64,000 nucleotides of DNA. Source: Flavobacteriales bacterium. GTDB lineage: Bacteria; Bacteroidota; Bacteroidia; Flavobacteriales_F; PHOS-HE28. Below are positions 39,445 to 51,500 of the stretch, piece after piece; position 1 is the first letter of the stretch; every line of letters starts with the position of its first letter. The stretch lies in assembly GCA_019638115.1 (NCBI GenBank), contig JAHBUK010000006.1, forward strand, positions 124,001 through 188,000, written 5' to 3'. Position numbers and translations under genes: made by a program. The notes under the pieces are model-generated. The model was not told where the DNA came from. It was given only the letters and a program-made list of their open reading frames with translations, and made no database searches.

Positions 39445-41093
39445 TCACTTCACACGCTTCCCCTCCATCTCACCTCCCTGGCGGAAAGTGAGCCGTTCCA
39501 CAGTGCCATCGGTCTCGGGGTGAAAGGTCATGTTGGCATCCACCACGGTGAGGAAGAACTCGTGCGGTGCGGAGCCGAACACCTCGAACTCCTGCTGGCC
39601 GGTGGCGCGCACGAAGAAACGATCGCCCTCGGAGCGGAAGGTGAGCGTGAAGCCCGGTGCGAGTTCGTACTCGCCCACGTAGGCTTGCAGCTCGGCATTC
39701 TTCAAGGCCATGGCCTCGCGCTTGGGCAGGGGCTTGTCGGTGCGGGTAAGTTGCTCCTCGCGATCGCGTGACTGGAACAACGCACCTGTTACGTTGCCGC
39801 CGCTGCGTTGGAAGGTGAGGTCGATCACATCGTGCGCGAAGAGGAAACGGTCGTTGCCCACATAACGCAGATCGAAGCGCCCGCCGCCCTGGCGTTGCGA
39901 GTGCAGCCCATCCGCATCGAAGGTGATGTAGCGCTCCACGCCATCCTTGTTCACGTACACGCCGGTGTATTGCTGCGCCTGTTCTTCGGTGAGCGGCTGT
40001 TCAATACCGCCATAGGGTTTGCCCAGGGCGATCGCAGCGAGCTTCGGAGCCAGCTTGTGCGCGTCGTCCGATTCGCGGTTCACCAGCACGGCCACATAGA
40101 TCTTTTCCTTCGGCAGGTAGATCGCGTTGGTGGTGGATCCGTTGATACCGCCGCTGTGCTCCTGCGTAGGGCTGCCCTGCACGTTCATGGACATCCAGCC
40201 GTAGCCGTACTTGCTCGATGAACCATCGGCGAGTTGAAAGGCGGTGAACGCTTTTTCGCGCATGGCGGGTGAAAGCAGTTTGCCCTGGTGTACCGCCGTG
40301 TTCCACTTCAGCAGGTCGCCAACGGTGCTGCGGATGGCACCTGCGCCGCGCGGCCAAGCCAGGCTTACAGGGAAAGCTGGCACCCAGCCACGCCTTCAGG
40401 CTGGTAACCAAGGCCCGGTTCGTTCGGCAGAAAGGCGCTGTCGATCGAGGCGCTGCTCGCCGTCATCCCCGCCGGACGCAACAGGTGCTGTTCCGCATAG
40501 TCCGTCCACGATAGGCCCGATACCTTTTCAATGATCGCCGTGAGCAGGATGTAGCCGCTGTTGCTGTAGCTCCACTTGCTGCCCGGCTCGAATTCCAGCG
40601 GCAGGTCCTTGAACTGCTCCAGCATCGCTTCAATGCTGATGTCCTTGCCATAGGTGTCCACGTTGTAGCCCGGCAGATCCGTGAAGTTGGGGATGCCCGA
40701 TGTGTGCGACACCAGGTGTTCGATGGTGATCGGGTGCTCCTTCTTCGGGAAGTCCACGTAATGCTGGATCTCGTCCGTCACCTTCAACTTGCCCTGCTCG
40801 GCCAGTTGCAGGATCGCCACACCGGTGAACTGCTTCGTAACGCTGCCGATGCGCAGCACGCTGTTCGTGGTCAGCGCTTTGTTCGCGGCCACATCCGCCA
40901 TGCCCAGCGCCCGTTGGTACAGGATCTTGTCGCCTTGTGCCACCAGCACCACACCGCCGGGCGCATCGGCCGTGAAGTGTTCCTCAACAGCAGCGTCCAG
41001 TTGGGTTTTTTGTTCTGCGGGCAATTGTGCGCAGGCTGCCAGTGGTGCCATCAACGTGGCGACCAGCAGATGGCGAAGGGTAGTTGCGTTCAT
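39445..41093 (-). pseudogene. Beta-lactamase-family serine hydrolase, frameshifted
   Basis: Two adjoining reading frames together make one Ser hydrolase of class C beta-lactamase type (AmpC/PBP fold). The 5' part (41093 to about 40384) has a lipobox-like end of the signal (ATLMAPLAACAQ), the SxxK nucleophile in RIGSVTKQFTG, and YSNSGYILL, and stops after GLGYQPEGVAGCQLSL at 40365. The 3' part (about 40383 to 39445) continues with PAFPVSLAWPRGAGAIRST and contains GGINGS. The frame changes within GCTGGGTGCC near 40384. A single missing base there would restore one protein of about 550 residues. It may be a real mutation or a sequencing/assembly error. Confidence 0.8.
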
Positions 41094-41417
41094 GGGCATG
41101 AACCTATGACGCGCCTTCGAGGCAACACGGTTACATGGGATAAGCGGTGGGAATTGAGGATGGGGGAGGGCGTGCCCCTGCCCAACGCACACAACCAACG
41201 CACGGGTCGGGTGCTCCGCTGTAGCTGCCTTGTCTCAGCGGGTGTGGCTGCGGCTCCGGGGTCTGCTCCTTGCGTCGCAGCCTCCTCGCTCGCGCCGCAC
41301 CAGCGCTTCGCCTTCGGCAGGCTGCCGCTGCGCCCCCTCACGCGAAATGCGAGGTCGCCGATAGGTAAACATCAGAACATCGGGCCTACTTCAACAGAAT
41401 GGTTTCGACGAATACTG
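41094..41417. other. Intergenic region, 324 bases, no gene seen
   Basis: Between the serine hydrolase and the PKD/T9SS gene. I see no gene, repeat family or clear hairpin. It has a GC-rich CTCGCTCGCGCCGCACCAGCG stretch near 41290 and becomes AT-richer toward 41417. Confidence 0.5.
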
Positions 41418-42836
41418 TCATTGCTTGATGAAGCGACTTCTCAATTCCTTACCCTTCCAGTCCGCAGTCAATAGATAAAGCCCAGGGGGAAGTCCCGTCA
41501 AGTCGATGATGGTCGTTTGCCCTTGTGTTAGTTCCGACTTCACCAAGCTTCCCACTGCATCGAAGACCCGCAACAGAGCAGGTTCAGTAGCATTGTTCCA
41601 TTGCAGAGTGATCGCATCGGTCGCTGGGTTAGGGTAGATCTTGAAAAGGTCGCGCGCTGATTCTTCGATCCCGACTGCAACCGTGAGCACGGCCACCGTA
41701 CTCGTGTTATGGCAGTTGTTACCCGGTGCGGTAACTATGCAGCGATACTGATAGTTGCTCCACCACGTTTGACAGTTCGATATGGTCAGCGTATCGGTAT
41801 GGACACCACTGAATGGACCTGCATCGAAGAGATCTTGCCAACCCAGGCCAGCGTTTTGCTGCCATTGCTTGAGTGAACCTGGTTGGGAGGAGATAAAGAA
41901 CTGTGCGATGCCATCTTGGTATGCCACAGCATCCACGGGCTGTGCATCGATCAGGCATGTGGGCGGTGCCACGTAGTAAGGGTTCTTGATGATCATGGTA
42001 TGCGCCTGGCGGTTGTCGCATCCATAATTGGGATCGCGATTCCGACGAGACACGTTCTGCCATTTGCCTGAATGTCCACTTTGGTAGGGAAAGGTGAAGG
42101 TGGAAACCTGTCCGACAAGGGGGATAGGATTCCCGAAGCCGGATACCCAGATCGTATCGGCCGCTGAAGACCCAAGCGGCTTGAACGTGGCGACAGCTCC
42201 GCCGGGTTGATAGTCGATCACGTATTCAAAATCGGCGGAACAAATGTTGTAGCTGCTCGCTGGATCTTGGTTGTATGGAATGGTGCGATAGTAGGCACGG
42301 CGGAATACAGTGCCAGCGATCGAGTCGTGTGAGACGTAGCGGATCCGGGCCATTGTCAGCGCTTGCCCCCAACCTGTCAGGTTATGCGAGTTGCCGGGTG
42401 CCCAGTTCTGCCCTCCCATACAGTCAACATAGCGGGACATTCCATTGCAGCCGAACGCTCCATCGATCACCTGCACGTAATCAGACCCGTTGTTGTTGAA
42501 CAGCGAAGCCGTCATGAGTGGTTCACAGACCTCATCCAACGGCCGGGATATGGACATCCATTGTTGATGCACACTGTGACAAAGGCTTACTGTATCGCGA
42601 ACATGCAGGGTGACCTGGAATGTGCCTGCTTCAATGAAGACATGGATAGGGTCGCTCTCGTAGGAAGTCGAACCATCACCAAAATTCCAGTAGAAATAAG
42701 CGTTCGTCGCTGAAGAGAGGTTCGTGAACGTCACAGTGTCCCAGTTCGCGACGGCCGTAAAATCGGCAATGCACTGTGATCTTCCTGCCACAACGGTCAA
42801 CATCGCAAGCGATAGTGTGAGCGATCGAGGTATCAT
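41418..42836 (-). CDS. Secreted PKD-domain protein with T9SS sorting domain, 472 aa
   Basis: Signal peptide MIPRSLTLSLAMLTVVAGRS, a PKD domain (residues about 24-95; YFYWNFGDGSTSYESDP, IEAGTFQVTLHVRD), then a long central part with no obvious family. Cys-rich segments such as GNNCHNTSTVAVLTVAVG precede the type A tail (YPNPATDAITLQWN, GLPPGLYLLTAD) ending RFIKQ. It is less GC-rich than the neighbouring housekeeping genes. TATCTTCAC, the same element as at the protease gene, is 20 bases upstream. Probably an exported surface or secreted protein. Confidence 0.83.
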   Translation of the reverse strand: MIPRSLTLSLAMLTVVAGRSQCIADFTAVANWDTVTFTNLSSATNAYFYWNFGDGSTSYESDPIHVFIEAGTFQVTLHVRDTVSLCHSVHQQWMSISRPLDEVCEPLMTASLFNNNGSDYVQVIDGAFGCNGMSRYVDCMGGQNWAPGNSHNLTGWGQALTMARIRYVSHDSIAGTVFRRAYYRTIPYNQDPASSYNICSADFEYVIDYQPGGAVATFKPLGSSAADTIWVSGFGNPIPLVGQVSTFTFPYQSGHSGKWQNVSRRNRDPNYGCDNRQAHTMIIKNPYYVAPPTCLIDAQPVDAVAYQDGIAQFFISSQPGSLKQWQQNAGLGWQDLFDAGPFSGVHTDTLTISNCQTWWSNYQYRCIVTAPGNNCHNTSTVAVLTVAVGIEESARDLFKIYPNPATDAITLQWNNATEPALLRVFDAVGSLVKSELTQGQTTIIDLTGLPPGLYLLTADWKGKELRSRFIKQ

Positions 42837-42856
42837 GGCTGATGTTGTTTGCGCGA

Positions 42857-42865
42857 GTGAAGATA
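42857..42865 (-). promoter_or_regulatory. -7-like element TATCTTCAC
   Basis: On the minus strand, 20 bases before the ATG at 42836. Identical to the element at 20900-20908. Confidence 0.4.
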
Positions 42866-42869
42866 TACT

Positions 42870-46118
<3,249 letters not shown>

Positions 46119-46224
46119 CGCCGCGAAGATCGTGCACATTATGGGGATGCGCGCTTCGGAACCGTATCCCTTTCCAGTCGGGCTTCGGTGACGAGCTTCA
46201 CAGTCCACACTCATCGGGAGCGCT

Positions 46225-46233
46225 TACCTTCGC
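46225..46233 (+). promoter_or_regulatory. -7 element TACCTTCGC upstream of the slyD-like gene
   Basis: 21 bases before the ATG at 46255. Confidence 0.55.
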
Positions 46234-46254
46234 CGCCTAATTCGTAAAGCAGTC

Positions 46255-46734
46255 ATGCAGATCACCAACAATTCCGTCGTCTCGTTCCATTACACCCTTA
46301 AAGATGCCGACGGCAATACGCTGGATTCCAGTGAAGGGCGTGAGGCTTTCGCCTACATCCACGGTGGCGGCATGATCGTGCCCGGTCTGGAAGAGCAACT
46401 CGAAGGCAAGAAGGCCGGGGATTCGCTACTTGCCGTGGTTGCGCCCGAGAAAGGCTATGGCAATATCGATCCCCAACTGATGCACAAAGTGCCCCAAGAT
46501 CGCTTTGGAGGTCAACAGGTTGAACCCGGCATGCAATTCCAAGCTGGTGAGCAAGGCGAAATGGGTGTGTTCACCGTGGTGGCCGTGGAAGATGGTCACG
46601 TGATGCTGAACGGTAACCACCCGCTGGCCGGCGTAACGCTGCACTTCAATGTGGAGATCACCAATGTGCGTGAGGCCACTGCGGAAGAACTCTCCCACGG
46701 CCATGTGCATGGCGAGGGTGGAGTTCACCACTAA
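46255..46734 (+). CDS. slyD: SlyD-like FKBP-type peptidyl-prolyl isomerase
   Basis: 159 residues. It has the FKBP core (VVSFHYTLKDADGNTLDSSE, HGGGMIVPGLEEQLEGKKAG, the cis-trans isomerase region) with an inserted-flap domain (PEKGYGNIDPQLMHKVPQDR), then DGHVMLNGNHPLAGVTLHFN, the classic end of SlyD, and a short His-rich C-terminus (GHVHGEGGVHH) that can bind metal. Cytoplasmic folding helper; in other bacteria SlyD supplies nickel to hydrogenases, but no such genes are here. Confidence 0.94.
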   Translation: MQITNNSVVSFHYTLKDADGNTLDSSEGREAFAYIHGGGMIVPGLEEQLEGKKAGDSLLAVVAPEKGYGNIDPQLMHKVPQDRFGGQQVEPGMQFQAGEQGEMGVFTVVAVEDGHVMLNGNHPLAGVTLHFNVEITNVREATAEELSHGHVHGEGGVHH

Positions 46735-46740
46735 AATGAG

Positions 46741-46776
46741 ATCGGTCGATCGGACGATCGGATGATCGGAGGATCG
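46741..46776. repeat. GATCGG microrepeat
   Basis: GATCGG-like 8-base units (ATCGGTCGATCGGACGATCG, continuing GATGATCGGAGGATCG) run from 46741 to 46776, directly after the slyD stop and over the 5' end of the porin frame. Confidence 0.7.
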
Positions 46777-47856
46777 CAATACGGAACGACCCGAGGGCAT
46801 GTGCTGCTCCTCGGGTCGTTCTTTTTTGGCTTGTCCGGAAGGCTTCAGGCACAAGACACTTCAGCGTTCAAGCTCAGCGTCTATGGCGAAGTGTATTATG
46901 GTTACGACCTCTCGCGCCCCGCGAACGGCGAGCGCCCCGACTTCTTCTACAACCACAAGCGGCACAACGAGTTCAATGCGAACTTGCTGCTGTTGCAGGG
47001 AGCCTACGAGCGCGACGGGGTGCGTGGTGCTGTGGGCCTGATGGCGGGCAACTACGCGCAGTACAACATGGCGCATGAACCCGAGGTGATGCGTCACATT
47101 TACGAAGCACGGGTGGGGCTTCGACTCGCCAAGGAGCGCGAACTCTGGATCGATGCGGGCATTTTCCCTTCGCACATCGGCTTCGAGAGTGCCATCGGCA
47201 TGGACTGCATGACGCTCACGCGCAGCATCGTGGCGGAGAACTCGCCCTACTACGAGGCGGGAGCCATGCTCAGCTACAAACCGGGACGTACCATATTCGC
47301 TGTGCTGGCGCTGAACGGCTGGCAAACGATCCAGCGTGAACCCGGCAACCAGCGCCCGGCCTTCGGCACCCAGGTGCGCTTCGATAACAATGAAGGCACC
47401 ACGATCAATTGGAGCACCTTCATCGGCAGCATGGGACCTGACAGCATTGGTGCATGGCGGGTATACAACAACTTCTATATGCAGAACGAGGGTGACAACT
47501 ACGGCATGGTGCTCGGCGTGGACGTGGGAGTGCAGGAAGGGCCACGCGGTGCAGTGAACACCGGCGATGCCAGTGGCTGGTTCACCATGGTGGGGATCTA
47601 CCGTCAGCGCATCAGCGGGCGTTGGTGGGGCAACGGCCGCATTGAGTACTTCCTCGACGATCAGGCACTGGTGCTGGATCGGGGCGGGGCCTTGCTCGGC
47701 ATCAGCCTGGGCCTCGATCTGCGTATCGGCGATCGTGCCAGTTGGCGGGTGGAGGGGCGCGTACTGGGTGGCAATGAAGTCCGCTTCATTCAGCCGGCCG
47801 GTGGGTTCTCACAAACGAATACGGCGGTGACAACGGCGCTGGCAGTACGGTTCTGA
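46762..47856 (+). CDS. Outer-membrane beta-barrel porin (OmpL-like, BBP2 type)
   Basis: Up to 364 residues. After an N-terminal stretch with a short hydrophobic run (HVLLLGSFFFGLSGRLQAQ), the mature part begins DTSAFKLSVYGEVYYGYDLS and is a series of amphipathic strands ending in AVRF, as in outer-membrane barrels. The central RHNEFNANLLLLQGAYERDG and IDAGIFPSHIGFESAIG are typical of the Bacteroidota OmpL-like porins (PF07642 type). The start is uncertain: ATG 46762 starts in a microrepeat, and the signal peptide overlaps the slyD terminator, so GTG 46801 (giving MLLLGSFFFG) is an alternative. Function: likely diffusion of small solutes. Confidence 0.8.
   Translation: MIGGSQYGTTRGHVLLLGSFFFGLSGRLQAQDTSAFKLSVYGEVYYGYDLSRPANGERPDFFYNHKRHNEFNANLLLLQGAYERDGVRGAVGLMAGNYAQYNMAHEPEVMRHIYEARVGLRLAKERELWIDAGIFPSHIGFESAIGMDCMTLTRSIVAENSPYYEAGAMLSYKPGRTIFAVLALNGWQTIQREPGNQRPAFGTQVRFDNNEGTTINWSTFIGSMGPDSIGAWRVYNNFYMQNEGDNYGMVLGVDVGVQEGPRGAVNTGDASGWFTMVGIYRQRISGRWWGNGRIEYFLDDQALVLDRGGALLGISLGLDLRIGDRASWRVEGRVLGGNEVRFIQPAGGFSQTNTAVTTALAVRF
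46784..46827 (+). terminator. Intrinsic terminator after slyD, overlapping the porin 5' end
   Basis: GAACGACCCGAGG (46784-46796) pairs perfectly with CCTCGGGTCGTTC (46809-46821) around a 12-base loop, followed by six T (46822-46827). This is the clearest rho-independent terminator in the window. It lies inside the predicted signal-peptide codons of the downstream porin gene. Confidence 0.85.
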
Positions 47857-47874
47857 ACGGACGCATCCGTAAGC

Positions 47875-47889
47875 CGACCCACTGGGTCG
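47875..47889 (+). terminator. Short hairpin after the porin gene
   Basis: CGACCC (47875-47880) pairs with GGGTCG (47884-47889), 18 bases after the stop. No T-run, so this is weak. Confidence 0.3.
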
Positions 47890-47989
47890 ACCTAACTGCC
47901 GAGAGGCCGGCGGTACATGAGTGTCCATGATAGCCGTTGCGTGGACGCCAACGTCACCGATTGCTTGCTGCGTGTACCCATCCTCCCTT

Positions 47990-47998
47990 TACCTTCGC
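47990..47998 (+). promoter_or_regulatory. -7 element TACCTTCGC of the metal-efflux operon
   Basis: Four bases before the GTG start at 48003; the presumed promoter of the czc-type genes that follow. Confidence 0.55.
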
Positions 47999-48002
47999 CA
48001 TC

Positions 48003-48380
48003 GTGAAGCCCGCGTTACACCTGTTGCTTGCCGCCTTCATGGCCCTCAATCTTACCTGGGGGCATGATTGGGTGCACGTGCCCGGGCTGCTGAAGCACTA
48101 CGAGGAGCATAAGGCCGAGAACAGCACGCTGGACTTCCTCGATTTCCTGGCGATGCACTACGCAGATGCTGAGCATCGCACCAGCGAAGGCCCGCATGAG
48201 GAACTGCCCTTCAGCCACGACCACGCTGACAACCTTGGCGTAGACCATGTTTACTGGTCTCCAGTGGTCGCTTCCGACCGTTTCCACCTGCCGACCCGGG
48301 AGGCGCGCGCCATTACCCTGGCCGATGATCCGCTTGACGGGTACCGCGCACACGCGTTGCAGCCCCCGAGGCTTTCCTGA
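48003..48380 (+). CDS. Small exported protein preceding metal-efflux genes (125 aa)
   Basis: Starts at GTG 48003 (MKPALHLLLAAFMALNLTWG) with a signal peptide. The mature protein is acidic and His-rich: HVPGLLKHYEEHKAENSTLD and MHYADAEHRTSEGPHEELPF, then SHDHADNLG. A small protein with HYEEHK and LPFSH segments often precedes CzcA/CusA genes in Bacteroidota (from memory), so it may be a periplasmic metal binder. It was chosen over the upstream in-frame ATG 47937 because a TACCTTCGC element ends four bases before the GTG. Confidence 0.75.
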   Translation: MKPALHLLLAAFMALNLTWGHDWVHVPGLLKHYEEHKAENSTLDFLDFLAMHYADAEHRTSEGPHEELPFSHDHADNLGVDHVYWSPVVASDRFHLPTREARAITLADDPLDGYRAHALQPPRLS

Positions 48381-48516
48381 CCGCGCGGGAGCGATCCGCT
48401 TCCTCCGCGCCTGACCGCTGATGCTCGGCCTTGGGGCCGTGCGTCCATGCGGTATGCCTGCCTGACGGCAGACACATGTGCCTTCCTCCCACTTCCCGTT
48501 CCCAATTCCTTCCGCC

Positions 48517-51500
48517 ATGATCAATGCGATCATCCGGTATTCCGTCCGCCACAAACTGGCCATCGGCCTCGGCACGCTGCTGCTGGTGGCCCTGGGCATC
48601 CGCGCCATCACCCGCCTGCCCATCGATGCCGTGCCCGACATCACCAACAACCAGGTGCAGGTGATCACCATCGCACCCAGCCTCGCCACGCTGGAGGTGG
48701 AGCAGTTCGTGAGCTACCCCATCGAACGCACGCTCGGCAACCTGCCGAAGCTGCACGAACTGCGCAGCATCTCGCGCTTCGGCGTGAGCCAGGTGACGGC
48801 CGTGTTCGACGATGACATGGACCCGTACCTCGCACGCCAACTGGTGAACGAGCGCCTTCAACTGGTACGCAGCGACATGCCGCCCGGTGTGCAGCCGCCC
48901 TACCTCGCGCCGCTCAGCACCGGCCTCGGCGAAGTGTACCAGTACGTGATCCACCCCAAGCCGGGCTACGAGGACCGCTACGACGCCATGGCCCTGCGCG
49001 AGGTGCAGGACTGGATCATCACGCCGCAGCTGATGGGCACGCCGGGTGTGGCGGAGATCAACAGCTTCGGCGGCTTCCTCAAGCAGTTCGAGGTGGCCGT
49101 GGACCCCGCGCGGCTGCAGGGCATGGGCATCGGCATCGGGGATGTGTTGGCCGCGCTGGAGCGCAACAACGCCAACACCGGCGGGGCCTATATCGAACGC
49201 GGGTCCACCGCCTACTACATCCGCGGCGTGGGCCTGGTGGGCGGTCTGGAGGACATCGGCCGCGTGGTGATCGACACACCGGAGGAAGGAGCGCCGCTGC
49301 TGGTGCGTGACGTGGCCACCGTGCGCCTGGGCCACGCGCCGCGCTATGGCGCCATGACGCGCAACGCTCAGGGCGAAGTGGTGGGCGGCATCGTGATGAT
49401 GCTGCGCGGCGAGAACGCGAACACCGTGGTGAAGGCCGTGAAGGAGCGCCTCGCGCAGGTGGAAGCCTCGCTGCCCGAAGGCCTGGCCATCGAACCCTTC
49501 CTGGACCGCGCCAGCCTGGTGGACCGCGCCATCCGCACCGTGCGCAGCAACCTCACCGAAGGCGCGCTCATCGTCATCCTGCTGCTGGTGCTCTTCCTGG
49601 GCCAGTGGCGCGCGGGTTTCATCGTGGCCTCGGTGATCCCGCTCAGCTTCCTCTTCGCATTGATCATGATGGAGCTCACCGGTGTCACGGGCAACCTGAT
49701 GAGCCTGGGCGCGGTGGACTTCGGCCTGCTGGTGGACGGCGCGGTCATCATCGTGGAAGCCGTGCTCTTCCAACTGCACCGCGGCAAGCTCGGCGGCATG
49801 CTCTCGCAACGCGAGATGGACGAGGAGGTGCGCAGCTCCGCCAGCCGCATGATGAACGCCGCCACGTTCGGGCAACTCATCATCCTCATCGTGTACATCC
49901 CGGTGCTCACGCTGGGCGGCATCGAAGGCAAGATGTTCCGGCCCATGGCGCAGACCGTGGTATACGCGTTGCTGGGCGCCATCCTGCTCTCGCTCACCTA
50001 CGTGCCCATGATGAGCGCGTTGATGCTGAAGCGCCGCACCGGTCCCACGCACAACTTCAGCGACAAGCTCATGGGCATGCTGGAGCGCACGTACTCGCCA
50101 GTGCTCGCTTCGGCGCTCAACAACCGCGTGAAGGTTGTGGCCACCGCTATGGTGCTCTTCGTGGTGGCGTACCTCGGCTTCCAGCGGATGGGCGGCGAGT
50201 TCATCCCGCAGTTGGAGGAGGGTGACTTCGCCTTTCACAGTATCCTGCCGCAGGGCGCCTCGCTCAGCGCCAGCGTGGCCAACAACAAGCTGTTGGAGCA
50301 GAAGCTGCTGCAGTTCCCCGAGGTGAAACTGGTGGTGGGCAAGACCGGCACGGCCGAAGTGCCCACCGACCTGATGAGCCCCGAGCAGACCGACGTGATG
50401 ATCATCCTGAAGGAGAAGGAGGAATGGACCACCACCGATGACTACTGGACGCTGGCCGACACCATGATGAAGGCCCTGCAGACCATCCCCGGCGTGTTCT
50501 TCGAGAGCAACCAGCCGATCCAGATGCGCTTCAACGAGCTGATGACAGGCGTGCGGCAGGACATCGCGATCAAGGTGTACGGCCCCGACCTGGACACGCT
50601 GCTGCGCTACGCGCAACGGTTCGCCGATGTGGTGGAGCGCGTGCCGGGCGCCGGTCCGCCGCAGGTGGAGCGGGTCAGTGGCCAGCCGCAGATCGTGGTG
50701 CGTCCGGACCGCGAGCGCATGGCCGCGCTGGGCTTCGATGTGGACGAGCTGAACCGCACCGTGCGTGCGGCTTTCGCAGGAGAACCCGCCGGGCTGGTCT
50801 ACGAGAACGAACGCCGTTTCGACCTGGTGGTGCGCGCCGATGCCGCTGCAAGGACCGGCATCGATGATGTGCGATCGCTCTACGTGCGCGGCCGGAACGG
50901 CCAGTTGGTGCCGCTCTCGCAGGTGGCGCAGGTGGAGTACGAGGACGCGCCCGCGCAGATCACGCACGAGAACGCGCAGCGCCGCGTGTACGTGGGCGTG
51001 AACGCGCATGGCCGCGATGTGGAGAGCTTGGTGGCCGACATGCGCACGCGGGTGGAGGACAAGGTGAAGCTCCCCGCCGGCTACTGGTACACCTTCGGCG
51101 GACAATTCGAGAACCTGCTGGAGGCCAAGGCGCGGCTGGCCGTGGCAGTGCCGATCGCGCTGCTGCTGATCCTGGGCCTGCTGTACCTCACGCTGCGCTC
51201 GCTGCGCGACACATTGATCATCTTCACGGCAGTGCCCTTGAGCGCCATCGGCGGCGTGGGCGCGTTGTGGCTGCGCGATATGCCCTTCAGCATCAGCGCA
51301 GGCGTGGGCTTCATCGTGCTCTTCGGCATCGCGGTGCTGAACGGCCTGGTGCTGATGACCACCTTCCAGCACCTGGCCACCGAGGGCCTGGGCGTGATCG
51401 ATCGCGTGAAGCAGGGCGCCGTGATGCGCCTGCGACCTGTGCTGCTCACCGCCAGCACCGATGCGGTGGGCTTCCTGCCCATGGCGCTCAGCAGCAGTGC

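Noticed and set aside
40365..40390. Programmed ribosomal frameshift in the serine hydrolase
   Set aside because: There is no X-XXY-YYZ slippery site or clear downstream stimulator; an indel in the GGG run is simpler.
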